Shown piece by piece: positions 34,724-46,200 of a stretch of DNA of 55,319 nt. Both the position numbers and the translations under genes were made by a program. The stretch covers positions 1 to 55,319 of the forward strand of contig JAMYWO010000265.1 of assembly GCA_024220525.1 (NCBI GenBank). The letters run 5' to 3'. The DNA comes from Cochliopodium minus (taxonomy: Eukaryota; Discosea; Himatismenida; Cochliopodiidae). Numbering within the stretch: position 1 is the first letter of the stretch; the number at the start of each line of letters is the position of its first letter. The notes below the pieces were generated by a model. It was not told the origin of the DNA, did no database searches, and was given only the letters and a program-made list of their open reading frames with translations.

Positions 34724-37444
34724 TTAATCAAATAAATCTTTAAAAACTCTTGGTACACCACTAGTTTTAATCACATCTTTCCACAATAAAGTGGCACCAC
34801 CCTCAGTAAAGTGAACATAATCAGAGTATAGCTTGATGTTTCTGTAGTAAGTAGAACAAATGCCCATAGGACAAATGTACCTATTCACACTAAAATAGTA
34901 AGTGTTTTCTCTTTTTCTTACCCATTCTCTGACCACTTTATTGTATTGAATACCTTTTACATTAAGAAATAATAAAAAAAAACAATTAAATAATAAAACA
35001 AAATACTTTTTTGATCCAAACAGTTTTTGTAGTAAATTTGCTTGAAACATTTGGGGTTGCTTGGAGAGGAGACAGCAGGACAAAAAGGATCAAAATCTTT
35101 CGAAAATTCCACGATTTGTCCCAACAACAATACTTTTTTATTCAGAGATAACAACTTGTCAATTGTTCTTTCCACACATCCCATTTCCTCAGTATCTTAT
35201 TTAAATCAACAAATAAATTTTAAAAAAAAATTAATTTATGGAAGGTTACCTTTAAAAAAATGCCATCTACCTGTCAAAACAATAATATCAAAAGGATCTA
35301 ACCTATCAGCAATGTTGTTCATGATGTAATCCGAAGACTCAAAAGGACAAGGCAATATAGTGGAGATACCCCAATTGTAAAACCTAAAATTTAATTCCTC
35401 TGCGATTAGTTCCAACATGGGAACGTGATGCCCTGAATATGAGTCTCCAAGCAACAACATTTTTTTCTTTTTACTATTCAAAAAAAATTTAATAATTAAA
35501 GTAATAATTGAAAAAAAAAATATTACGTTTCCTCGTTTTTTGGGCCGTGCCAACATCTATCAGGATTTTTTTCGACATCATCCAAAATGGTATCATAGCT
35601 ACATTCTTGGGGGATTCTACCCTTGTCTAGTTCCCACCATCCAATGTGAGAAAGACAGTTGTTGGGTGTTTTCTTTGTACAACTTGCTGGCAACTCCCAA
35701 AATTCATACTGTGAAACGTTGAATCCTTCAGGAATGGGTATTAATGGTTGTTTGATGTCTTTATTATTGTCTTGATTTATGTTGTTATTATTATTGATAC
35801 CATCATGAATGTTGTTAATTAAATTAAAATTGTTGTTTTCGTCCACATTGGAACCATAATAATTAGCCTCAACGTTACTCAGAGAAGCAAAACCGAATAA
35901 AATGATCAAGATGCAAGGAATAAAATATAGAAAGAGAAGAGAGGAAATTTTTCCCATTTTGGAATAGCGAAGAGGCTTCTCCACGAGAAAATAAGAAAAC
36001 AAAGAAAAAAAAGATCCAACCAAAAACATATTAAAGTAAACTAAAAACGAAAATTTAGAATAAATTTGTTTGAATAAAACAATGACTGGCCAATGATAAA
36101 GATATGCGGAATAAGAAATCAACCCCATTTTTACTAATACCGGAAATGATAGTATTTTGTGGCACATTGTTTTTTTTGTTCCACTGTGTATGATCATTGC
36201 TGCTCCGATGCATGGCACTAGTGCGTTGAAGCCTGGAAATGTGGATTTTTCTGAAAAAATGTAGAAGGAAAAAAAACAGAGAAACAACCCCACCATTCCA
36301 ACTGCTTCATAATTCATGTCTATTTTTACTTCATTTTTATTATTTTCTTTATTTTCATTATTTTCTTTTTTTTCATTTTTTTCGATATCTTTACTATTAT
36401 TATCATCATTACTATCGCTTTTGTCATTATCATTACTATTATTATTATTATTGTCATTATTATTATTATTATTATTATTATTTAAATTATTTTCTTCAAA
36501 AAAGATATTTTGTTCTTGAATTTGATTGTCGCTGTATTTGTTTTTATGATCAAGAGAGGAGGGGAGAAGTAAGGGGTGATCTTTTTTTTCGTCTTTTTTG
36601 TGATCAATTTGGGTGAGTAGAGATCCGACAAGAAGCTCTCCAACCCTACTAAAAAGCATGTAATAAGCCAAACTTGTGTTGGAATAAAAAAGAAATTGAC
36701 CAAGAGAAAGGGAAACAAAGATTATGAGTGAAAAAATGATTTTCAACTTGAAAGGAGAAAAATGGTACATAAACAATAAAGTAAATGGCCAAATCAAATA
36801 AAATTGTTCTTCTACTGCCAAAGACCAAAAATGAAGCAATGGATAGGATGATGTATCATCCGCAAAATATCCGCTTTCTATTCTAAATGTGTTGAAATAA
36901 TTTGAGACAGAAAAAAGGGACCATATGGATGATTCAAACACTTTTTTGTATTTTTTTGGGCTGTCCACAAGGTAGAATAGAAACAATGTAACCAATAAAC
37001 ACATTGCAGATGCTGGAAATATCCTTTTTAGTCTTCTAGCATAAAATTCTGAGAATGAAAACTTTTTGTTTTTCATTTGTGTCAAGATGTTTTTTGTTAT
37101 CTATTTATAAAATTTTAAAATAAATATTTTAAAAATATTTGATGTCAAAAAATAAACATTTTCCTTTAATATACGTGTTATATCAATTATAAAACTTTTG
37201 AAAGAATTTGGTGTACCAAATATCCAGAAATCACAAAGAAAATATCAACACCACAAAACCCTCCTGGAAGCAGATTTTTTGAAATATGGAATAATATAAC
37301 TGATGAAACTGATATCCCCCTTAATCCATCTATATCTGATCTATATTCCACTTCCACTTTTTTTTCTAATTCTATTCTATATTAATTGAAAATAATTATA
37401 ATGATTAATCATCTATTACCTTTTGGAGTGTTCGCATTTTTCAT
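34724..37444 (-). CDS. OafA-type acyltransferase 3 with SGNH domain
   Basis: This family O-acetylates surface sugars: the membrane part carries acyl groups across the membrane and the SGNH part attaches them. I start it at ATG 37444 (MKNANTPK), joined by a short intron to an exon with YRSDIDGLRGISV, FHISKNLLPGGFCGVD and IFFVISGYL, the family hallmarks. The main exon (about 35527-37099) has RRLKRIFPASAMCLL, HFWSLAVEEQFYLIWPF and about ten transmembrane helices, plus an Asn-rich loop (about 36400-36500). Three further exons hold the SGNH domain: LLLGDSYSGHHVPM (block I Ser), LTGRWHFF, and the catalytic Asp/His block DYVHFTEGG. About 770 residues, close to the bacterial size. Bacterial-like architecture with introns suggests an old transfer or a widespread eukaryotic branch. 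Confidence 0.87.
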
Positions 37445-37536
37445 TTTTATTTAATTTTTTGAAAAACAAGTTATTTGCCAATTTACCAATTCAATCAAAT
37501 TATTCTTCTTGCAAAAAAAAAAAAAAAAAAATTGAG

Positions 37537-38088
37537 ATGCAATTACCAGCCAGAATATTGAAAGAAACTAAAACTTTATTGACAGATCCTCGTATTTATA
37601 AATAATTAATATGACTTCAAAATTTTAATTTTTTTCAAACAGCTCCAGGTATAACTGCAACACCACATCAAGACAATTTAAGATATTTTGATGTAATGAT
37701 AATTGGACCACAAGATACTCCCTATCAAAATGGAATATTTAATTTGGAATTATTTTTGACAGAAAAATATCCCTTGGAACCTCCAAAAGTTAGATTTTTA
37801 ACCAAAATCTATCATCCAAATATAGGTAAGGAATTTAAGATAATTTGATAGTATAAAATTTCATAATTAAAAGATAAATTGGGAAGAATTTGTCTTGATA
37901 CTCTCAAAGATAAATGGACTCCTGCAATCCAAATCAGAACATTATTATTATCAATCCAAGCATTATTATCTTGTCCAAATCCTGATGATCCTTTGGCTAA
38001 TGATGTTGCAGAACATTGGAAAAAAGATATCAATGGAGCTCAAAAAACAGCAACAGATTGGACCGAAAAATATGCAATTGGAAATTGA
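37537..38088 (+). CDS. UBE2N: Ubiquitin-conjugating enzyme E2 N (Ubc13)
   Basis: Ubc13 pairs with an Mms21/Uev variant to build K63-linked ubiquitin chains used in DNA-damage tolerance and signalling. Three exons: 37537-37591, 37643-37825, 37874-38088. About 150 residues, full length. Motifs: [62 protein letters not shown], then the active-site region [15 protein letters not shown] with the catalytic Cys, and [20 protein letters not shown]. The HPN tripeptide is intact. The identity to animal UBE2N over the core is obvious by eye. It is divergent from the acyltransferase, with 92 bases between starts. Confidence 0.97.
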
Positions 38089-38277
38089 TTTCCTTTTAAT
38101 AAATTTGAAAAATTCAATCTTCTTTTCAAATTCAATCATTTTATTGCAACTTTTTTGAAATTCTTGAATTTGTCTCCAAAAACCAAAAATAAATTTAACT
38201 TTTGCAGATCAAATTTGAAGTTTATTGAATAGTCAATCGAAGCATAGTAGAGGATATTATAAATTTAATTAAATAAA

Positions 38278-40793
38278 ATGTTGTCAAAAATTGAAAATGA
38301 TATAATCTATCTCAAAAAGGATTTTTACAACATCTATAATACTTATTTCGAGCTATATAAATTTATGACAAAAAATATACAGTAAAATTTTGTTAAATTT
38401 AAGATTTTTCAAATCATTCAACTTTATATTTTAGATATACTGTCGAATTAGGGGAGATTATTCCATTTGATGAATATGAAAGATTTGCTAATGCAATTGT
38501 AAGTAATTGCAAATATACTCTAATATTTATAATAAACCATAAAACAAAGGTTCCTTTGATAATGAAAGAAGGAAAGATATTGGAATTCATAGAGGGTTTG
38601 ATGCTCAAAGAATTTTCAAAGCAAGATAAAAGTGGTGCTTTATTAAGGGGTAGTTCCTTATTATCGAAAGTAGAATCACTAATAGTGAATAGATTATGCA
38701 CAAATTATATTGGGAAATTATTTGGACCAATATTCCAAAAATTCATTTCACAAAACATTGTAATCACGTTAGATAAAAGGTAAATAATTTTAAATGAAGA
38801 TTTAAGGGTCAAATAATAATTATACAAAGGGAATTGGTTGAAAAATTAGGAAATAATGAATTGGCTGAAAAGAAATATAATGAAAATATGGATTTATTGT
38901 TATCTCTTACTCAAGAGATCTTTGATTTGGTTTTATTGGAAGAAAATATAGAAGCTATCCCACAAGAAATTAAAGAAATCTCAAAAATGACTGGATCTTT
39001 TGGAAAAAAATATGTTCCAGAAATGGCATTACAATTAGTTGGTGGATTTGTAAATCAAATTTCTTTAAAGTTTATTTATTTTAACCCAAATATATATTTT
39101 CACAGATTTGGCTCAGAATGTTTTGTCCCGCATTATCAACCCCAGAAACATTCAATTCAACAGAAAATATTCTTTCGAATCCTTCACATAGAAAGACCTT
39201 GATCCAAATCACCAAAATTCTCCAGAATTGTTCCAATCAAAAGAAATTCGAAAAGGGTGATAATACCATTCAAATGAATCAATGGATCGAAAAAAATCAA
39301 GAGAGGATGGATAATTATCTGCAAAGATTGGGTGGCTTAGAATCAGAGGGTAAATTAATCTCAAAATATTTCTAAAATAGTTAACATAATCAATCTTTTA
39401 TTCTAGTTAAACCAGTGATAGATCTCAATGAACAAATATATCAGCATTTCCAAATGAATATGATGTTTTATACAGATGTTAACCATATTATTGATATCAA
39501 TCAAATCCCTCAAACAAATAATACAAATACAAATCTCCATTTAAGTAATAATGGCATTAATAACTGTGAATTAACCAGCCCACCCACAGATGTTAAAGAA
39601 AAACAAATTTGGGAGTTTTCTACAGAGCTCTTTTTCCAACTTCATAGGATTCTTGAGATTTATTCTGGCCAGTGGATCAAATTGTTGAAAAGAAAAACCA
39701 TCCTTTCCTCCCCATCTCCCTCTCCCATCAAAAAAAGGCCAGAAACAAATCCAGAGAATAATAATAGCAGCAATAGGAATGAAAAAGAAAGTTTTAATAT
39801 CAAGGAGATTGATAATAACAACTACATCCATGCCATTAGCAACAATATCAATATAATCTATAATAATAACAATAATAATACCAATACCGATAATAATACA
39901 AATACTAATACAAATGCTGTCAATAATGATAACAATTTAAACAACAGCATCCCCACCAATAACATCATTGGTAGAAGTTTCGAAGAAAATAAAATAATAA
40001 GCCCCTTAGAGAACGACAAAAATATAAGAAAACTCCAAAAGATTTTGAGAATAGGCAAACCTTTTTAAACCTTTTTTTTTTTTTGAACCTTTTTTTCTTA
40101 ACTTTTTTTTTAATGATAAATGTAGTTGGGAAATTGGGACCATCACCAATATCTACAAAGAAAAAGAAAGAACGCACAAGTGTTCAGCAAAGATCTGCCA
40201 CCAACGCTCCCATCCCCAACAAAAACGATAACGAGCCCACAAGCCCTTCTCTTGACAATGTTTCTCAGTCTGAAAAAGAAAAAATAAGAAAGGAAATGGA
40301 AGAAAGGTGATTTTTTATTTTTTATTTTTTACTTTTTACTTTTATTTTTACTTCATCTAATTTTTTATTTTGTATTTTATTTTATTTTTTTATTTTTTGA
40401 ATAATATTTTTTTATTTTTTATTTTTTATTTTTTATTTTTATTTTTATTTTTATTTTTATTTTTATTTTTACTTTTTATTTTTTATTCATTTATTTTTAT
40501 TTTTATTTTTATTTTTACTTTTTATTTCATTTTTATTCAATTTAAGAATAAAATTTTTAATTTTTTGAATTTAAAAAGCAAATTCATATATGTGGGGCCA
40601 ACAGACAATTCAGGGAGAGTGGTAGTATATTTCATAACATCTCTTTTCAAAGAAAAATATTTCAATGACATTCCCCTCCTCATGTCTTATTTGTCCTCTG
40701 TTCTTTCCACCACTGCTCTCTTACCTTTCTCCCTCCTCGTTGATTTATCTTGGTCCAATTTCCCCACTTATCTCATCAAACAAGGTATAAAAG
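38278..40793 (+). CDS. Neurofibromin-like RasGAP with Sec14-like domain, 3' end cut
   Basis: RasGAPs speed GTP hydrolysis by Ras. Exons (approximate): 38278-38376, 38434-38500, 38549-38780, 38829-39049, 39106-39348, 39407-40062, 40125-40308 and 40578-40784. The RasGAP domain spans exons 3-5: ALLRGSSLLSKVESLIVNRL with the expected arginine finger in the LLRG motif, IGKLFGPIFQKFI, then GGF/IWLRMFCPALSTPE across a splice and LIQITKILQNCSN. An Asn-rich linker follows. The last exon begins SKFIYVGPTDNSGRVVVYF and contains LPFSLLVDLSWSNF, matching the CRAL-TRIO (Sec14) module that follows the GAP domain in neurofibromin. The gene stops at a donor about 100 bases before the N at 40893; its 3' part is missing from the window. 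Confidence 0.83.
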
Positions 40794-40799
40794 AAATAA

Positions 40800-40892
40800 A
40801 TCAATAAAATTAATTAAAATAAATAAATAAAATAAATAAAATAAATAAAATAAATAAAATAAATAAAATAAATAAAATAAATAAAATAAATA
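40800..40892. repeat. (TAAA/TAAAA)n microsatellite at the single-N join
   Basis: Mostly AAATAAAATAAAT repeats that end at the undetermined base. Both flanking genes break here. Confidence 0.85.
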
Positions 40893-40893
40893 N
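40893..40893. other. Single undetermined base, probable scaffold join
   Basis: An isolated N between a microsatellite and a collagen reading frame. The collagen gene loses its Gly-X-Y frame exactly here, and the neurofibromin-like gene has no further exon on the other side. Confidence 0.8.
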
Positions 40894-41555
40894 TGTCCTC
40901 TTCTACCTCTTAAACCACGCTCTCCTTGTGCTCCTTTTTGACCTTGTTGTCCTTGAATACCTCTTTCACCAGGTTCACCAAGCTCTCCTCTCTCTCCTCT
41001 TTCTCCTTGTGGACCTCTTTGTCCTCTAAAACCACGTTCTCCTTGAGGACCTTGAATTCCTCTTTCTCCTTGTGGACCCTCTTCTCCATCTGCTCCTTTT
41101 TGTCCAGCTGGTCCCATTTCCCCTTTAATACCTTGTTCACCATTAGTACCATTCACTCCATTAACTCCTGAATCTCCTTTAACTCCTTTAATTCCTCTTG
41201 GTCCTTCTCTTCCGGTCTCTCCTACTTTTCCTCTGGAACCTTTGCTTCCTTTTTGTCCTTTTTTTATATCATAATGATTATCATAGTCATTGCTTCCATG
41301 GTGATTATTATTATTATAATTATTATTGTTGTTGTAAGAATTATAACTGTTTATTCCTCTTGGAGATTTTTTTGTAGCTTCCAAGTTCAATAAATCAGAA
41401 GGAAGTTCACTCTCAGTTTGAATATTTTTATCTGTATTCAAAACTACAGGAATAGATGGTTCTAATGGATTAGCTGAATCAACATCGCTTGCTGGTGCAC
41501 CATTACACAATGCACATAGAACAAAAAGTACAAAGAAAAGATACTTTATATTCAT
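40894..41555 (-). CDS. Collagen-like secreted protein, 3' part missing
   Basis: ATG 41555 gives a signal peptide (MNIKYLFFVLFVLCALCNG). An acidic and then Asn/Tyr/His-rich spacer (to about residue 95) and KKGQKGSKGSRGKVG start an uninterrupted Gly-X-Y region of about 125 residues, with X and Y mostly Glu, Arg, Gln and Lys and little Pro. The frame reaches GLRGRRG and then meets the N at 40893; what follows is microsatellite, not collagen. The layout (signal, Asn-rich spacer, KKGQKG start) matches the larger collagen at 43265-47278, so both belong to one family of extracellular fibrous proteins. Confidence 0.85.
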
Positions 41556-42083
41556 CTAAATTTTTTTTTTTATTATATTTATTTTATTTGTGTCAATATT
41601 TTAATTGTTTTATAATTTTTTTGAGAGATATAAATGACACATTTTTAAAAAGAACCGTGTAAATCAAAAGATAATATCCAGTTCCAATTGAATTGAAACC
41701 GATCTCAGTTTTCTCCAAAGAATATATACAATTGTGATATGATACAAAAAAATTTATATTTTTTCAAATAAAATTATAGTTAAAGGAAATCAAATTTAAT
41801 CGATGGGCAGAAATAAAGAATTGTATGGTTAATTTATTATATTTTCTCTTATATGTTACTATTAGTGACCTTTTCCTATGTAACTCATTCATTATGTTAA
41901 CAATTAAACTCTTTTAGAATGATAATCTCTATCAAAAATTTGATTATTTAAAATCCTTTCCCATATGTTAAGTGATTAATCAAAAAAAAAAATTGTTAAT
42001 ATTCGAAAATTGCATTTTTTTTAAATTGTTTTTGGAATCAAAAAATAAAAAAAATTAATGAATAGAAATAATTATTAAATTTT
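41556..42083. other. Intergenic, no gene seen
   Basis: A divergent spacer between the small collagen and the mitochondrial carrier. AT-rich, with no coding ORF or clear motif on either strand. Confidence 0.5.
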
Positions 42084-43208
42084 ATGTCAGACAATTACAA
42101 TCACAATGAATCATTTATTACAAGATATGGCAAAGATTTCTTGGCTGGAACATTAGCTGGAATGGCTCAAACAGTATCGGGTAAAGGATTCCAAAAATAT
42201 AAACTCTTATGATGTTAATTTATATTAAAAGAAAACTTTTCATATTCATCCTATATTGTATATAGGACAACCTTTTGATACCATAAAGGTCAGATTACAA
42301 ATATCTACTAAATTCAAAGGACCAATCGATTGTTTCTTGCAATCAATCAAAAGTGAAGGGATAAGAGGCTTATATAAAGGAATGGCAACTCCATTGGTAT
42401 TTGCGGGTGTTTTCACTGCAATTGAATTATCCACTTGGGGCACCTTCAAGAAATTAATCTACAATTCAAAGCCTAGAGAGGAAGGAGAATCATTATCGAT
42501 GCCCGAAACCATGTTGGCAGGAGCAATGGCTGGATTCATCACTCCATTAGTATATACACCCACTGAATTGATTAAAATCAATTTGCAAGCGCAAGATGGA
42601 AATGGTTTAATTATATTTCAAAATAAACAAATTTATCGCCATAAATCTTTTTAGATATAAATTTTATGCCCACCATATATTTCCTTTTTAAAAATTATTT
42701 ATTAAAGCCAAAAAATATAACGGACCTATCGATGCTTTCAGAAAAATAGTTCAACAACATGGAATAAGAGGATTATATAATGGAAATCTCTCCTGTATGA
42801 TGAGAGAGATTCCTTCCAATGCTATTTATTTTGGAACATATGAATCTGCAAAGAGATATTTATTTCCGAAAAATCCAGATGGTTCTACCCCTTTAGCCTA
42901 TACGATGGTTGCAGGATCAATTGCTGGTTTTATGAATTGGATATTTGCTTTTCCCCAGGATGTTGTAAAGTCTCGTCTCGCTATGAATGATCCTCAAGTG
43001 AACACTTTAGGTAATTTCAAAATTCAATAACTCCGCATTCCAAAATATTTTTTATAAAAAAAAAAAAGGAAAGGCGATTGCAAAGATATATTCTAAACAA
43101 GGTTTTGGTGGGTTTTTTCGTGGACTATCTCCTGCATTAATAAGAGCCATTCCGGCAAATGGTTGTACATTTTTGGTTTTCGAAATGGTTTTGAGAATAA
43201 TTGATTAA
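42084..43208 (+). CDS. Mitochondrial carrier family (SLC25) protein, carnitine/ornithine carrier-like
   Basis: Inner-membrane carriers exchange metabolites between cytosol and matrix. Four exons: 42084-42180, 42266-42604, 42708-43010, 43069-43208, phases consistent, about 292 residues. Three repeats each with two helices and a PX(D/E)XX(K/R) motif: QPFDTIKVRLQ, TPTELIKINLQ and FPQDVVKSRLA. Each is followed by a G..GLY(K/N)G or GFFRG helix turn. MREIPSNAIYFGTYE and LIRAIPANGCTFLVFEMV fit the branch of carnitine/acylcarnitine, basic amino acid and ornithine carriers (SLC25A20/29/15). I cannot fix the substrate from the sequence. Confidence 0.93.
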
Positions 43209-43264
43209 AAAGTCTCAAAAAATATATAAAATTTTAATTTATAAAGTATTTTAATTAGTAATTT

Positions 43265-46200
43265 TTATTTTTTCTTTGCTAATTCTTGCATGATTTGGGA
43301 AAACAACTTCTTTTCAAGATCTTCATCCCTCAAATTTTCTTGGTCTTGGAGCTTTTTGAATTCAGCCTCCAATTTTTCTTCTTTTTCAATTTCTTCTTTG
43401 AGAGATTCTCTGAGATCATCAATTTCCTTTTCTTCAAAGAACTTATCTTCTGCTTTGGTGGAAAGTTCTTCTTGTTCTTCAGAGATTGTGTCTCTCTTTT
43501 TGTTCAAGATTGGTTTACTTTCATAAGCACAGAAAGATTCAACAGTAACAACCTTGACAGCATTATCCCAAACTTGAGATCCAGATGAAGGAATGCTAAT
43601 GGAGTCAAATTGTGGTGGGATATATCTGCAAGAAAAGCTGGCTTCGTTTTCGTAGACTTTTTCGATAGTGTGAAGGAAGCAAAAGTAACCGCATTCCTTT
43701 CTTTGTTGTTGTGAGATTTCTTTCAATTTAGCAATCTTACATTTTGGGGAAACAATGTTAAATTGTTGAGAGTTCTTATCAAAGAAGGTAATTTCTTGTA
43801 CAACTGTTTCTTGTTGGTTGTTGAAGAGTGATTGAGAAGTAGAAACAGAAGCAACACAGTCAGATTTCTTGGTTGAACAATCTGCATCAACTTTAAAGTC
43901 AGAAGCACGGCACTCACTTTCAGATGCAACAAAGTTAAACATATCCCATTGGCAATCTCCACCAGTGAGGGCTTGACCTTCTTTGCAAGAGCTTGAAAAT
44001 GTATTTTCTCTATCAGCAAAATAATTAGAGTTTGAGGTCAAAACGTTATCTTTTTCAACAAAAACAGATGAAAGCAAATTAATTTTGGATGCATCAGATG
44101 GTTGAGAAGCAGTAAATTGTTGTGGTGCAACAATGGTGGAAGGAAGGAGAAAGTATGATTGTCTGTTTCTTTCAACTTTTGAGAATGCAGAATCAACTTC
44201 GTTGACTACTCTGGTTTCTCTATAAACGTTGACTCTCCCCCTCTCTCCCTTTTGTCCTTTATCACCTTTTCTTCCTTCAACTCCTTTTTTTCCTCTCTTT
44301 CCTTTCAATCCATCAAATCCTCTAACTCCTTGTTCACCTCTTTGACCTTCTTGTCCTCTGTCTCCTTTCACTCCTTTTTGTCCGTTGAGACCTCTTTTAC
44401 CTGCTCTACCTTTTTCTCCATTGTCTCCTTTTGCTCCTTTATTACCTCTGTGTCCTCTTCTTCCCTTTTTACCTGGAAGTCCCTCATAACCTCTATCTCC
44501 TTTAAGTCCTCTTTTACCGCTTGGTCCTTCTCTACCTTCTTGTCCTCTATCTCCTTTTACTCCCTTTTCTCCTACAAATCCTCTTGGTCCTTCAACTCCA
44601 ATCTCTCCTTTTGGTCCGAGTTGTCCTCTGTCTCCTTTAACTCCTTTTTCTCCTGCAAATCCACGTTGTCCTTTTCTACCTCTATGTCCTTTGAGTCCGC
44701 GTTCTCCATTAACTCCTTTAATACCTTGAATACCTGTGATACCTTGATCTCCTTTTGTTCCTTTTTCTCCTCTTCTTCCTTGATCTCCCTTAAATCCTTG
44801 AGATCCTCTGTCTCCTCTTTGACCTTTACTTCCTCTCTTACCACGATTTCCTTTCAAACCAGTTTCTCCTACAAGTCCTTTTCTACCTCTTGGTCCTCTT
44901 CTTCCTTTTTCTCCTTGTCTTCCTTCTTCTCCTTGTCTTCCTTGATCTCCTTTCAAACCTTTCTGACCAGCAACTCCCTTTTCTCCGGTTACTCCTTGAT
45001 CACCTTGATTTCCCTTTTCTCCTCTTCTACCTCTTCTTCCTTGATCTCCTTTGAATCCCTTTTCTCCTCTAAATCCTTGTAAACCTCTTGCCCCCTTTTC
45101 TCCAACTCTTCCTCTCTTTCCATGGTTACCCTTTTCTCCTACATCTCCTCTTGGTCCAAATTTACCTCTCTTTCCTCTTGGTCCAGGAACACCTTCATCT
45201 CCCTTGTATCCCTTTTCTCCTCTTACTCCTTGTATTCCTTGTTCACCAAGTGGTCCTTGAATACCTTGATCTCCTTTGTCTCCTTTTTGTCCTCTAAATC
45301 CTTGTTCACCTCTCTTTCCTCTTCTACCAGTTAATCCTCTTTTTCCTTGTTCTCCTTCATCACCTTTAATTCCGTGGTATCCTTGTTCTCCCTTAACTCC
45401 ATCTCTTCCTTGAATACCTTGATCTCCTTTCACTCCCTTTGCTCCTTCGAAACCTCTTTCTCCTCTTCTTCCATGACGTCCTTTAATTCCTTGTTCTCCT
45501 TGAATACCCTTTTCTCCTTCAAATCCTCTGTTTCCTCTTCTTCCTTTTTTTCCTTCATCTCCCTTGTTACCTTTTTGCCCTCTGAAACCTTGTGCACCTT
45601 CATCTCCCTTGTTACCTTTTTGTCCAAATCTACCTCTATCTCCTTTAATACCTTTTTCTCCTTGTGCACCTTGTTGTCCTACTCCTCCTTGAGGTCCTTG
45701 AACTCCAGTTGCACCATCAATACCTTGTTGTCCTTGTGGCCCACGTCTTCCACGATGTCCTCTATCTCCTTTAACTCCATGTCTTCCACGGCGCCCTTCA
45801 TCTCCTTTGTTTCCTTTTTCTCCTTGTACACCTTGTTCTCCTTGTACACCTTGTACTCCTGTTGGACCTGCAGGTCCAACTGAACCAGTTGCACCGGTTT
45901 CTCCTTGTTCTCCTTGAGGACCAGTTTCTCCTCTAATACCTTGAGATCCAGTCGACCCAGGGCGACCAGGTTCACCATGTCTTCCTCTTCTACCTTCATT
46001 ACCTTTAAGTCCTTTTTTACCTCTTTGTCCTCTATCTCCTTTAAATCCTTTTTCTCCTTGTACACCAGTAGCTCCAGTTTCTCCAGTAGCACCAGTTGCT
46101 CCAGTTTCTCCGGTGGCACCTGTAGCTCCATCATTACCAGTTAAACCTTGGTCCCCCTTAATACCTTTTTGACCTCTTTGTCCTCTAAATCCTTTTTTAC

